From assembly GCA_016706545.1 (NCBI GenBank), contig JADJJK010000024.1:1-64000 (forward strand): a stretch of DNA of 64,000 nt. Direction: 5' to 3'. The position numbers and the translations under genes were made by a program. How positions within the stretch are numbered: position 1 is the first letter of the stretch; each line of letters starts with the position of its first letter. This DNA comes from Myxococcales bacterium. Its GTDB lineage: Bacteria > Myxococcota_A > Polyangia > Haliangiales > Haliangiaceae. Below, piece after piece: positions 11,901 through 20,455 of the stretch. Below the pieces are notes generated by a model that searched no databases, was not told the origin of the DNA, and saw only the letters and a program-made list of their open reading frames with translations.

Positions 11901-11962
11901 GGTTGGGTGGCCGTTGGGTGGTCGTTGGGTGGTCGTTGGGTGGTCGTTGGGTGGTCGTGGTC
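11901..11962. repeat. 11-bp G-rich tandem repeat upstream of lepA
   Basis: About five copies of GTTGGGTGGTC stand in the 290-base spacer between lepA (minus) and a plus-strand lipoprotein gene. The unit brings a GGG tract every 11 bases, compatible with a G-quadruplex on the plus strand. The period is not a multiple of three and no real frame crosses it, so it is noncoding. It lies where both divergent promoters should be. Confidence 0.75.
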
Positions 11963-12042
11963 TGGTCGTTATGTGATCCGGGTCGACCTGGCGGCCGAGC
12001 TGCCTTGCGTCCCCGGGGCAAGACGAATACCCTCCAGTAGTT

Positions 12043-12769
12043 ATGTCGACGATCCAGCAAGCCGGTGCCATCCTGTGCCTCGCGCTTGCGGCCGCCTCGA
12101 GCGGCTGCAAGGGCAAGAAAGAGAGCACCACCCCCAAGGACGCCGCGACCGACGCGAGCATCCCGAAGGTTGATCCGACGTTGTGCGAGACCGAGGGCAA
12201 GAACGTCCTGACCTACGACCTCAACAAGGACACCCGCCCCGATGTGTGGCGGCTGTTCAAGAGCGAGGACGAGGGCGGCACCGCCGTCGAGTACATGACC
12301 TGCAAGCAGGTGGACTTCGACCACGATGGCCGCAAGGACTGGGTGGTCGGCTACAACCGCAAGGGCACGGTGGTGTACGAGAAGGCGGACTTCGACTACG
12401 ACGGCAAGTTCGATATGTCGTCGCTGTTCGATCCCAAGAAGGGCACCGTGCTCGAGATCGAGCGCGACCGCGACTTCGACGGCAAGTACGATCTCAAGGA
12501 GATCTACGACAGCAGCGGCCAGCTCGTCGGTCCGACGCGACCGCAACGGCGATGGCGAGCCGGATCTCTGGGAGCAGTACAAGAGCACCATCCTCATCGC
12601 GATCCTCTACGACGACGACTTCGACAAGAAGGTCGACCGACGCGAGGAGATCCCGGGCGCTCGCCCCAAGGTGGAGATGCCGACCGCGCCTGACGGCGAG
12701 GCCTCGAGCGACATCAACAAGCCAGCGCCGGCCCCGACGCCTGCGCCGGCACCCGCGCCCAAGAAGTAG
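12043..12769 (+). CDS. Lipoprotein with DxDxDG calcium-type repeats (frame break near 12533)
   Basis: The signal peptide ends in the lipobox SSGC, giving a mature Lys/Thr-rich linker. It then has a series of DxDxDGxxD loops: DLNKDTRPD, DFDHDGRKD, DFDYDGKFD, DRDFDGKYD, DRNGDGEPD and DDDFDKKVD. This pattern occurs in calcium-binding dockerin, EF-hand or thrombospondin type 3 repeats. The C-terminus is a Pro/Ala run. The frame from 12043 becomes nonsense after QLVG. Dropping one C of the CC at 12533-12534 joins RRDRNGDGEPDLWEQY, which ends at 12769. The function is unknown; a structural surface protein is plausible. It converges on the aldehyde dehydrogenase gene. Confidence 0.75.
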
Positions 12770-12775
12770 GGCTGC

Positions 12776-14302
12776 TCAGCGCTGCCAGGGTCGCTTGCCA
12801 AAGAGCAGGCGGGCAGCGCGCAGCAGCGTCTTGTAGGTCTGCGCCTTGTACGGGTACCACCAGATCTCTTTCGCCCCGAGGCTCAGCCGCTCGTAGTTGA
12901 CGTGGCGAGTCTGGCAGAGGTCGCGCAGGCCGTGCGCCGAGTGGGTGCGGCCGATGCCTGACATCTTGACCCCGCCCCACGGCGTCTCGGGAGCGGCGTA
13001 CGTGCTCAGCACGTCATTGATCATCACGGTGCCCGCCTCGATGCGCTCCGCGAGCCGCCGCGCGCGCGCCTTGTCCCGAGAAAACACATACGCCAGGAGG
13101 CCCAGGTGGGAGTCGTTGGCCAGCTCGATGGCCTGGTCCTCGTCGCGCACCGCCATGATCGGGATGACGGGGCCGAAGATCTCCTTGCGCATGATCTCCA
13201 TGTCCTGGCGCACGTCGGTCAGCACCGTGGGCTGGAAGAACAACCCGCCCTTGCCGCGCTGGCCGCCGTGCGCCACCTTGGCGCCGGCGCGCACCGCCGC
13301 GTCGACCAGGGCCGCGACGTGCTCGAGTTGACGATCCCAGCACATGGCGCCCAGGTCCACCTCGGCGCCCTCGACGGAGGCGTCGCCCTGGCGCAGCGAG
13401 GACGCGATCGCGACCACCCGAGCCACCAGCTCGTCGTGGACCTCCTTGACCACATAGACCCGCTCGACCGACGCGCACACTTGCCCGCTGTTGGCCAGGC
13501 CGCCCCAGGCGATGGCGTTGGCGGCGCGCTCCAGATCCGCGTCCGCGCACACCACCGCTGGCGCCTTGCCGCCAAGCTCGAGGGTGCAAGGGATGAGCCG
13601 CTCGCCACACGCCGCGGCCACGCGCTTGCCGGTGGCGACCGAGCCGGTGAACACGCAGTAGTCGATGCCAGCGTCGATCAAGGCGGCGCCGGTGGCCCCG
13701 CGCCCGGTGGCGATCTGGAGCAGGTCCGCGGGCAGGCCGCTGGCGTCGAACAGCTCCTTGGCCAGGAGCGCGATGAGCGGCGTGACCTCCGAGGGCTTGA
13801 GCACCACGCCGTTGCCCGCGATCACCGCCATCAGCGCCTCGCCCATGGGGATCGCGAACGGGAAGTTCCACGGCGCGATGATGCCGATCACGCCGCGAGG
13901 GACGAAGTGCAGGTAGCTGCCACGGTGCTTGAACAGGTGCAGCCGGATGGGCTCCGGGGCGAGGATCTTCGGCGCATGGCGGACGAAGTAGCGCACCAGG
14001 TCCGCCACCACCATGAGCTCCATGCCCAGCGCCTCCTGCCGGGTCTTGCCCCCCTCGCGGGTGACCAGCTCGATGACCTCGTCGGCGCGCTCCATCAACA
14101 CCTCGGCGAAGCGCGCCACCCTGCGGCAGCGCTCGTCGAGCGAGACGCCGCCCCACGCCTCCGCTGCCGCGCGCGCCTTGGCCACCAGCGCGCGCACCTC
14201 GGCCTCGCCAAGGTCGGGCACATCGCCCAGCGGCACGCCGGTCGCCGGGTTGATGCTGACGATGCGACCAACCGCCGCGGTGCCTTGTTGCGCTGCTCCC
14301 AT
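12776..14302 (-). CDS. Aldehyde dehydrogenase (NAD(P)+-dependent)
   Basis: Oxidises an aldehyde to the acid. 508 residues from ATG 14302 (MGAAQQGTAAVGRIVSINPA); longer starts upstream lack homology. Family motifs: APWNFPFAIP, the cofactor loop FTGSVATGK, the general-base Glu in LELGGKAP, the catalytic Cys in GQVCASVERVY, and the C-terminal KEIFGPV region. The C-terminus is extended by about 40 residues with aromatics (IWWYPYKAQTYK). It ends 7 bases from the convergent lipoprotein gene and is divergent from the cysteine synthase gene. The substrate cannot be told from the sequence. Confidence 0.92.
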   Translation of the reverse strand: MGAAQQGTAAVGRIVSINPATGVPLGDVPDLGEAEVRALVAKARAAAEAWGGVSLDERCRRVARFAEVLMERADEVIELVTREGGKTRQEALGMELMVVADLVRYFVRHAPKILAPEPIRLHLFKHRGSYLHFVPRGVIGIIAPWNFPFAIPMGEALMAVIAGNGVVLKPSEVTPLIALLAKELFDASGLPADLLQIATGRGATGAALIDAGIDYCVFTGSVATGKRVAAACGERLIPCTLELGGKAPAVVCADADLERAANAIAWGGLANSGQVCASVERVYVVKEVHDELVARVVAIASSLRQGDASVEGAEVDLGAMCWDRQLEHVAALVDAAVRAGAKVAHGGQRGKGGLFFQPTVLTDVRQDMEIMRKEIFGPVIPIMAVRDEDQAIELANDSHLGLLAYVFSRDKARARRLAERIEAGTVMINDVLSTYAAPETPWGGVKMSGIGRTHSAHGLRDLCQTRHVNYERLSLGAKEIWWYPYKAQTYKTLLRAARLLFGKRPWQR

Positions 14303-14472
14303 GTCGCCACTGTACTGCCGCGAGGCGAGCTTGGAAACCGCGAGCCCGTGGCCTGGCCCGATCGGACGAGATCGGCGCGGATCGCGCGGCGTCATGGCGC
14401 CGCACCCGCCGACGCGCGGCCGACCGCGGCCAGCGCGCGAGTTGACCGCGGCGTGGAGTATCATCCCGTCTC

Positions 14473-15459
14473 ATGATGCCCATCACCACGCTGTGGAATG
14501 CGGTCGGACAGACCCCGCTGTTTGTCCTTGGGTCTTTGTCGCGAGCCACCGGCAACGAGATCCTGGGCAAGGGCGAGATGCTAAACCCCGGCGGTAGCGT
14601 CAAGGATCGCACCGCCAAGGGGCTCATCAGCGCGGCCGAGGCCAGCGGTGAGCTGGCGCCCGGCGGCACCATCGTCGAGGGCACCGCCGGCAACACGGGC
14701 ATCGGCCTGACGCTCCTGGGCCGCGAGCGCGGCTACCGAGTCGTGGTGGTGATGCCGGACAACCAGGCCGCGGAGAAGTACGCCTTGCTCGCGGCCATGG
14801 GCGCCGAGGTCCGGACGGTGCCGGCGGTGCCGTTTGCCAACCAGGGACACTTCTTTCACACGGCCAGGCGCCTCGCCGAGGAGCACGGGTGGTTCTGGGC
14901 CAACCAGTTCGAGAACCCGGCCAACGGCGAGATCCACTACCGCACCACCGGCCCCGAGATCTGGGAGCAGTGCGAGGGCAAGGTGGACGTGGTCGTCAGC
15001 GCCGCTGGCACCGGAGGCACGATCTCGGGCGTGTCTCGCTATCTCAAGGAGCGAAACCCCAAGGTCGAGGTGGTGCTGGTGGATCCGCTGGGCTCGGGGC
15101 TCTACTCCTATGTCAAAGAGGGCGTCTTGAAGAGCACCGGCTCGTCGATCACCGAGGGGATCGGGATCATGCGCATCACCGAGAACTTCCGCGCCGCGCA
15201 CGTGGACGACGCGCTGCAGATCCCCGATCAGGAGATGATCGACATGCTGTATCACCTGGCCAGGTACGACGCGCAGGTGGTGGGCACCTCGGCCGCGCTC
15301 AACGTGGCGGCGGCCTACCGCATCGCCGCCGCGCGACGTGGACAGGGGCTGCGCATCGTCACGTTCCTGTGCGACCACGGCTCGCGCTACGCCTCGCGCG
15401 TGTTCAACCCGGAGTTTCTGGCGTCGAAGTCGCTGACACCGAGGCCCCTGGCGCTGTAG
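14473..15459 (+). CDS. PLP-dependent cysteine synthase family protein
   Basis: Beta-family PLP enzyme of 328 residues, expected to make L-cysteine from O-acetylserine and sulfide or to act as a cystathionine beta-synthase-like enzyme. The PLP Lys is in LNPGGSVKDRTA, the substrate loop is EGTAGNTGIG, the phosphate-binding loop is SAAGTGGTISG, and the C-terminal segment contains TFLCDHGSRY. There is no CBS regulatory domain. ATG 14473 and ATG 14476 are both possible. No other sulfur gene is adjacent. Confidence 0.9.
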   Translation: MMPITTLWNAVGQTPLFVLGSLSRATGNEILGKGEMLNPGGSVKDRTAKGLISAAEASGELAPGGTIVEGTAGNTGIGLTLLGRERGYRVVVVMPDNQAAEKYALLAAMGAEVRTVPAVPFANQGHFFHTARRLAEEHGWFWANQFENPANGEIHYRTTGPEIWEQCEGKVDVVVSAAGTGGTISGVSRYLKERNPKVEVVLVDPLGSGLYSYVKEGVLKSTGSSITEGIGIMRITENFRAAHVDDALQIPDQEMIDMLYHLARYDAQVVGTSAALNVAAAYRIAAARRGQGLRIVTFLCDHGSRYASRVFNPEFLASKSLTPRPLAL

Positions 15460-15500
15460 CGGCTGGCGCCGGCGCACCGGCGGGCGTCGTCGCAGACGGC

Positions 15501-15596
15501 GTCAGGTCGCCGGCTCGACGGCCGTCGGGTCGCCGGCTCGATGGCCGTCGGGTCGCCGGCTCGACGGCCGTCGGGTCGCCGGCTCGACGGCCGTCA
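15501..15596. repeat. 24-bp tandem repeat, four copies
   Basis: Four near-identical units of GGTCGCCGGCTCGACGGCCG plus four bases fill the gap between the cysteine synthase stop and the convergent His-rich lipoprotein gene. Each unit is self-complementary around GCCGGC and CGACGGCCGTCG, so the transcript can form a chain of GC hairpins. It may serve as a bidirectional terminator. Confidence 0.75.
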
Positions 15597-15941
15597 GTAC
15601 GGGTGATGGTGCCCGCCTCGGCCTTCCAGGTGCGGGTGCGGATGCGGGTGATGATGATGCCCCCCGCCGCCATGAGGATGCGCGCCATGGCCGTGCTCGT
15701 GAGGCTGGTGTCGCTTGCTCTTGCCGCTGGCCCGCTCCACCTTCCCGCGCGAATCGGCGCGAGATGGCCCGGCGCAAGCCGCGGTGTGCGCCAGCGCCAG
15801 GGCGCCCAGGATCCCGACGAGCGGCCCGAGCCGCCCAAGCGGCCCGAGCGGCCCAAGGCGGCCCCACGGCCCCCGTCGCCCAGCCGCCGTGCCCTGACGT
15901 CGCTGCGAGCGCTCGATCCTTGTTCGTCCGTGACCGCGCAT
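15594..15941 (-). CDS. Small histidine-rich lipoprotein
   Basis: 115 residues. A basic N-terminus is followed by a hydrophobic stretch (GPLVGILGALALAHTAAC) ending in a lipobox-like AAC, and then a tail that is about one third His with runs such as HPHGGGGHHHHPHPHPH. Such tails bind Ni, Co, Zn or Cu, so periplasmic metal storage or buffering is a fair guess. Its ATG follows the stop of the GT-B-like gene by 5 bases, supporting a real gene in that operon. The long basic N-terminus is unusual, and the true start may be later. Confidence 0.5.
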   Translation of the reverse strand: MRGHGRTRIERSQRRQGTAAGRRGPWGRLGPLGPLGRLGPLVGILGALALAHTAACAGPSRADSRGKVERASGKSKRHQPHEHGHGAHPHGGGGHHHHPHPHPHLEGRGGHHHPY

Positions 15942-15945
15942 GGCC

Positions 15946-17739
15946 CTACCCCTTCTTCTTCGCCGACGTGCTCTGCGCCATCTTCTGCTTGAGCGCCGCC
16001 AGCTCGTCGTCCAGGTTATCCGCCGGCGGTCGCGCGCTGGCGCGCGCGGCGTCGGGGCCAGAGCGCGGCGCCGGGCCGCCGCCGCTCGCGGCCTTGCTCT
16101 TTAGGTCAGCCAGCAGATCTTCCACGGAGCCGGCGGTTCGCCCCGCCGCGCCGCCCGCCGTCGACGCCGCCCCTCGCGACGGGTTGGCGCTGCGCCCGGC
16201 GGAGCGCGGCGCGGCCGCGGCCACCCGCCCGAGCTCCGTCAGCTCACCTTGCAGGGTGGACATCTCGCCGAGCAGCGAGTGCATGCGCGCGCGCTCTGCG
16301 CTGCTGCGCCGCTCGCTGACCGCCGCCGGGTCCGCCTCGCCGCGCGCGCGCTGCGCCACCGCCTCCGCCGCGGCGGCGTCTGCCGCGCGCTGCGCCGCCA
16401 TCATGGCCTTGGTGAGCTCGGCGAGCCGGAGCTTGCCCTCGGCGAGCAGCGCGTCCACGTCCACCGAGGCGATCGGCGAGGCAGCCGACGAGGCGCTGGC
16501 GAACTCCGCCCCAGGCGCTCCGGACAGGTCCTCCAGCTCTCCGGGCATCGCGGCCGCCCGGGTCGCGGAGGCGGCGGCGGTGTTCATCGCCCGGATGCGC
16601 TCGCGCATGACGGCGTTGGTGGCGGCGCGCCGCTCGTCGATGACCGCGTGCTTGTCTCGGGCCAGCACCGCGAGCACCTCCGCGCAGCTGGCCGCGCCAT
16701 CGGGGCCGCCCGCCGCGGGCGGGCCCTGGCGCAAGGCGGCGTCCAGCGCGCTGGTGAGCAAGAGCAGGCCGCGCGCCGGCAGCGCGACCTTGCGCGCCTC
16801 GAGCGCGGCGGCGTTGGCCGCCAGCCCCGGGCTCGTGTCGTCCACCAGCGCCACCAGGCGGGCGCCCAGCAAGAGGACCCGGGAGGCGGCGCGCGTGGAC
16901 GGCCGCGCGATGACGACATCCGCCGCGCGCCACAGCAACGCGGCGTCCGCGGTGGCGCCAAACAGCTTGGCGCGCAGGCCCAAGGTCGGCACCGAGCGCC
17001 GGAGCACCGCCGCGGACTCCGCATCGCCGGCGGCGTCGAAGAGAAACGTGGTCCGATCGTGGGCGTCGAGCAACGAGAGCTGGAGCGCGAGCTGATTGGT
17101 CAGCTCCGCGCCAAGCCCGCTGGCCTCGATGAGGACGACCTGCCCGGAGAGGTTGAACTTGCGCCGCAGCTCCGCGCGATCTGCCTGCCCTGCCTGCCAG
17201 AACGCGATCTCGCCAAAGGCGCCAGCCACCAGCACCCGATCCGGCTCCACCCCATGCTCCGCCAGGGCCACTGCGGCCACGTCATCGAGGGCCAGGAAGC
17301 GATCCGCGTCGGTCTGCGACCACGCCGCCGCCGGCTCAAGCTCCGCGACCACGGCCAGGACGGGCGCCGGGTTCGCGACCTCATCGCGCGCCACGGTCAG
17401 CGCCTGGGCCGAGTGCGGATCGAACACCACCGCGACGTCCGGTGGGTTCTGCTCCAGCTCCTTGCGCAGCCGGCGCTCCGCGCCCTCTCCCAGGAGCGCG
17501 CGGCGCACGCGATCGGTGACCGAGCTGCCACCTGCCCCGGCGCCGCCCAGGTCGATGGCGCGCACCTGCAACCCCGCGGCCTCCGCAGCGGCCAGGACCG
17601 GCACCACCGCGTGCGGCGACGCGCCGCTGGACGTCACGAGCAGCACCTTCTGCGCTGCAGCGCCCCCGGCGACGCCAGGCCCACCGCGGTCGTCGCCGGA
17701 CTCCTCGCCCCCGGCCGTGGTCCCCCCGGCCGTGGTCAT
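15946..17739 (-). CDS. GT-B-fold glycosyltransferase-like protein with C-terminal coiled coil
   Basis: 597 residues starting at ATG 17739, whose ATGA overlaps the stop of the dehydrogenase gene. The first ~380 residues look like a GT-B fold of the MurG / diacylglycerol-glucosyltransferase type: KVLLVTSSGASPHAVVPVLA at the N-terminus and a second Rossmann half with LWRAADVVIARPSTRAASR, the usual nucleotide-sugar donor region. The rest is Ala-rich helix and coiled coil (LAELTKAMMAAQRAADAAAA) ending in LDDELAALKQKMAQS. The donor-site Glu typical of active enzymes is not obvious, so it may be a degenerate or structural member. Confidence 0.55.
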   Translation of the reverse strand: MTTAGGTTAGGEESGDDRGGPGVAGGAAAQKVLLVTSSGASPHAVVPVLAAAEAAGLQVRAIDLGGAGAGGSSVTDRVRRALLGEGAERRLRKELEQNPPDVAVVFDPHSAQALTVARDEVANPAPVLAVVAELEPAAAWSQTDADRFLALDDVAAVALAEHGVEPDRVLVAGAFGEIAFWQAGQADRAELRRKFNLSGQVVLIEASGLGAELTNQLALQLSLLDAHDRTTFLFDAAGDAESAAVLRRSVPTLGLRAKLFGATADAALLWRAADVVIARPSTRAASRVLLLGARLVALVDDTSPGLAANAAALEARKVALPARGLLLLTSALDAALRQGPPAAGGPDGAASCAEVLAVLARDKHAVIDERRAATNAVMRERIRAMNTAAASATRAAAMPGELEDLSGAPGAEFASASSAASPIASVDVDALLAEGKLRLAELTKAMMAAQRAADAAAAEAVAQRARGEADPAAVSERRSSAERARMHSLLGEMSTLQGELTELGRVAAAAPRSAGRSANPSRGAASTAGGAAGRTAGSVEDLLADLKSKAASGGGPAPRSGPDAARASARPPADNLDDELAALKQKMAQSTSAKKKG

Positions 17740-18701
17740 CGCTGGCCCCGGGGCGGCCACGCCGCTTGGTTGACCAGGGTCTTTGGCGGTTGGCCGCGCA
17801 GCACGGACACCGCCGCATCGATTGCTAGCTCTGCCATCTGGGTCCTCGCCTTGGTGGTAGCCGATCCGAGGTGTGGCGCCAAGGTGATGCGCGGACATGC
17901 CAGGATTCTGGGCGAAACCTGGGGCTCGTTGCAGAACACGTCAAGGCCCGCGGCCCAGAGCCGTCCGGTCTCCAGCATCTCGCACAGCGCGTCTTCGTCC
18001 ACCAGCTCGCCGCGCGCCGTGTTGAGCAAGATCGCCGACGGCTTCATGAGCGCGAGGGCGTCTCGATCGAGGAGGGTGCGCGTGCCCGCGCGCAGCGGGC
18101 AGTGCAAGCTGACGAAGTCCGCCTGGCGCAACAGCTCCCGCAGCGGCAGGTACACGGCGCCCAGCGCGGCGGCGCCAGCGACCGGCCTGGGCGCGGCGTA
18201 GCAGAGCTGCATCCCGAGCGCGCGGCCAAGCTGCGCCACCTTGCCGCCGATGCGGCCAAGGCCGACGATGCCCAGGGTGGATCCCGCGATGGGCACGCCG
18301 AGGAGCAGGTCCAGCGCCCAGCCGCGCCACTGCCCCGAGCGCACGAGCTGCTCGCCCTCGGTGAGGCGCCGCGCCGTGGCCAAGAGCAAGGCCAGCGTCA
18401 GCTCCGCGGTGGCGTCGGTCAAGACGTCCGGGGTGTTGGTGACGCAGACGCCGCGCGAGGTGGCGGCGGCGACGTCGATGTTGTCGAGCCCCACCGCGAC
18501 GTTGGCCACGACCTGCAGCCGCGGCAGCGCCTCCAGGAGAGCGTCGTCGACCCGGTCCGAGAGCAGGCAGACCAGGGCGTCCGGCTGGCAGGCGATGAGC
18601 TCGGCGGCGGTCAGGCGACCGCTCGCCGGCTGCACGACGGTCAGCTCCGGCGCGCGCGGCTGCACCGCGACGGGCAACGGGGAGGTGACCGCCAGCTTCA
18701 T
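17736..18701 (-). CDS. D-2-hydroxyacid dehydrogenase (glyoxylate/hydroxypyruvate reductase-like)
   Basis: NAD(P)H-dependent oxidoreductase of 321 residues. The dinucleotide-binding loop is GLGRIGGKVAQ. The catalytic triad is visible as Arg in NTARGELVDE, Glu in FCNEPQ and His in APHLGSAT. VAVGLDNID and VTNTPDVLTDATAE are typical of glyoxylate reductase relatives. The substrate is not certain; 3-phosphoglycerate is unlikely because there is no ACT domain. It is the first gene of a three-gene operon with the GT-B-like protein and His-rich lipoprotein. Confidence 0.9.
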   Translation of the reverse strand: MKLAVTSPLPVAVQPRAPELTVVQPASGRLTAAELIACQPDALVCLLSDRVDDALLEALPRLQVVANVAVGLDNIDVAAATSRGVCVTNTPDVLTDATAELTLALLLATARRLTEGEQLVRSGQWRGWALDLLLGVPIAGSTLGIVGLGRIGGKVAQLGRALGMQLCYAAPRPVAGAAALGAVYLPLRELLRQADFVSLHCPLRAGTRTLLDRDALALMKPSAILLNTARGELVDEDALCEMLETGRLWAAGLDVFCNEPQVSPRILACPRITLAPHLGSATTKARTQMAELAIDAAVSVLRGQPPKTLVNQAAWPPRGQR

Positions 18702-18887
18702 GCGCAGCCTAACCTTTCCCCACGAGGCCCGCGGTGTCCAGCGAGCCCCTCACCAAAGCCACGGATCACCCCCACAGTTCAACCCCACGGATAAACGCCG
18801 CGGATCCGGCGGGACGCGGGGGGCACAAAGTCCGACCATGAGCTCGGTCAGGCTCCGCAAATTCGGCATCCGGGCGGCGCTTGTGCC

Positions 18888-20270
18888 ATGATCTCTGGCC
18901 TGGTGCGGACGTCTTGGTTGCTCGCGGCGTGGCCGCTCGGATTCCTGGCTTCGTCGGTGGCTTCGCTGGCGTACGGCGAGAGCGTGATCGTCCAGCCCGC
19001 GGCCGAGAAGGTTGGCTCGCCCACGACCGAGGCCGGGCCTTCGACCGCGCCCTCGACGACAGGCCTCGCTGACGACGCCTTGCCACTTTTTGCAGGCCCC
19101 GCCGACCGCGTGAACGGCGATGAGGCGCCGGGGCTCGTGGCCTTCACCTTCGACGACGGCCCGGCGCCCATCACCACGCCCCTGGTCTTGCGGGCGCTCG
19201 CCCAGTACCGGGTCCCGGCGACCTTCTTCGTGGTGAACCGGCACCTGGTGGGGCGCCGCGGCGAAGTCGGGCTCCCGCTGGTCGCCCAGATGGTCGCCGA
19301 GGGGCACCTGGTCGGGGGCCACACCGCCAACCACGCCCGGCTGGGGACCCCGGCGCGCGCGGTCTTGCAGCGCGAGCTCGACGACAGCATCGCCTTGCTC
19401 TCCGGTGCGGCGGGGCAGCCGATCGAGCTGTTTCGGCCGCCGTACGGGGTGATGGGCAAGGCCGCGGCGCGCCGCGTGGCGGCGCTGGGGCTCACCGACG
19501 TGCGCTGGTCCGTCGATCCAAAGGACTTTCACGGCAAGGACGGCGAGGCGCTGCGGCGCGAGGTCCTGGCCGATCTGGTGGCAGAGCACGGCGGCATCGT
19601 GTTGCTGCACGACACCAAGCGGGTCACCGCCGGGGCGGTGGCCGACCTCCTCTCCGACCTGCAGCGCCTCAACTGCCGGCGCATGGAGCGCGGACAAGAG
19701 CCGCTGCTGCCGGTGTCGCTGCACTACTTCTTGCGAGACCAGGGCCGACCGCGGCCCGTGCCGGCCAAGGTGCAGGCGCGGACCGCCGAGTATCGCGCCT
19801 ATCTCGTCCAGGTGTGCCAGGAACGCCAGGAACGCCAGGAACGCCAGGAACGCCAGGACCATGAAGATCGGCCGGCCCCTCGAGACCTGGCGGCGAGTGA
19901 CCGCCGAGATACCACCGACGGGCGAGACCTCAAGCTGGACCGGGCACAACAGCGACGTGAACGGCGCGAGCTACGGCGGCGCGAACGACGCGAGCGGCGC
20001 GAGCGACGACTGCGGGCCCGCGAGGAGCAGGCGCCCGACCGCCCCGCCGAGGACCGGCGCGGAGCAGAGCGGCCGGTCGGGCCGGTCAGTTGGCCGACCG
20101 GCGAGCCGACCGGCGAGCCCACTGGCCAGCCCAACGGCGAACCGACCAGCGAGACGACCAGCGAGCCGACCAGCGAGCCGACCAGCGAGCCGACCAGCGA
20201 GACGACCGGCCAGCCCACCGACGAGCCGCCGGGCGCCCCTGCCCACCCGACTGACCTGCGCGGGATCTAG
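18888..20270 (+). CDS. Secreted polysaccharide deacetylase (NodB domain)
   Basis: Metal-dependent N-deacetylase acting on chitin, peptidoglycan or exopolysaccharide. It has a signal peptide or anchor at residues 1-30, then the NodB domain at about 82-270: TFDDGP with the catalytic and metal Asp, HTANH as the zinc His pair, RPPYG, and LLHD. From about 310 onward it is low complexity: QERQ repeats, a strongly basic Arg/Glu segment, and a Thr/Pro/Glu/Ser tail made of PTSE repeats. The tail may be a wall-binding or disordered stalk. The start is ATG 18888. Confidence 0.88.
   Translation: MISGLVRTSWLLAAWPLGFLASSVASLAYGESVIVQPAAEKVGSPTTEAGPSTAPSTTGLADDALPLFAGPADRVNGDEAPGLVAFTFDDGPAPITTPLVLRALAQYRVPATFFVVNRHLVGRRGEVGLPLVAQMVAEGHLVGGHTANHARLGTPARAVLQRELDDSIALLSGAAGQPIELFRPPYGVMGKAAARRVAALGLTDVRWSVDPKDFHGKDGEALRREVLADLVAEHGGIVLLHDTKRVTAGAVADLLSDLQRLNCRRMERGQEPLLPVSLHYFLRDQGRPRPVPAKVQARTAEYRAYLVQVCQERQERQERQERQDHEDRPAPRDLAASDRRDTTDGRDLKLDRAQQRRERRELRRRERRERRERRLRAREEQAPDRPAEDRRGAERPVGPVSWPTGEPTGEPTGQPNGEPTSETTSEPTSEPTSEPTSETTGQPTDEPPGAPAHPTDLRGI
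19814..20215 (+). repeat. Short in-frame tandem repeats in the deacetylase tail
   Basis: Two repeat tracts lie in the 3' part of the deacetylase gene: about four CAGGAACGC units near 19820-19855 (Gln-Glu-Arg) and a run of 12-base GAGCCGACCAGC-like units at about 20098-20215 (Glu-Pro-Thr-Ser). Both periods are multiples of three, so the tail length can vary without breaking the frame. Confidence 0.65.
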
Positions 20271-20315
20271 TACGCTGGAGGGATCATTGTCCCCCGGTCG
20301 AAGCGCTAGCGTGCA

Positions 20316-20352
20316 GTGGGGGCCAAGGTCCCCTACCGGGGTCGTACCTCTC
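20316..20352 (+). promoter_or_regulatory. Overlapping GC hairpins in the TerC/Alx leader
   Basis: GGGG-CCAAGGT-CCCC and the following CCCC-TACC-GGGG share the same CCCC, so the two hairpins exclude each other. They lie 100-140 bases upstream of the TerC start. Mn-sensing yybP-ykoY riboswitches control Alx/TerC genes elsewhere, but I do not see that aptamer's conserved GGGGAGTA loop. I call this only possible leader structure. Confidence 0.25.
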
Positions 20353-20455
20353 GAGACCGGCGAGACCGGCGACAATTCGGCCCGTCGCAGCTTGCCTCGC
20401 TGGCGCTATGACGGCATCTTTTCGCACTCGCGGCGAACCAGGAACGGACCCCCGG

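Noticed and set aside
11677..12597. Minus-strand open frame across the lipoprotein gene and the 11-bp repeat
   Set aside because: Reads through the tandem repeat as PNDHPTTTQR-type low complexity and is antisense to the Asp-rich repeats.
18750..19949. Long minus-strand open frame opposite the deacetylase gene
   Set aside because: Arg/Pro/Gly/His-rich shadow of a high-GC coding region, with no domain or start context.
20280..20455. yybP-ykoY manganese riboswitch before TerC/Alx
   Set aside because: GAGACC-like words are present but the conserved GGGGAGTA loop and its partner are not. Kept only as generic leader hairpins.
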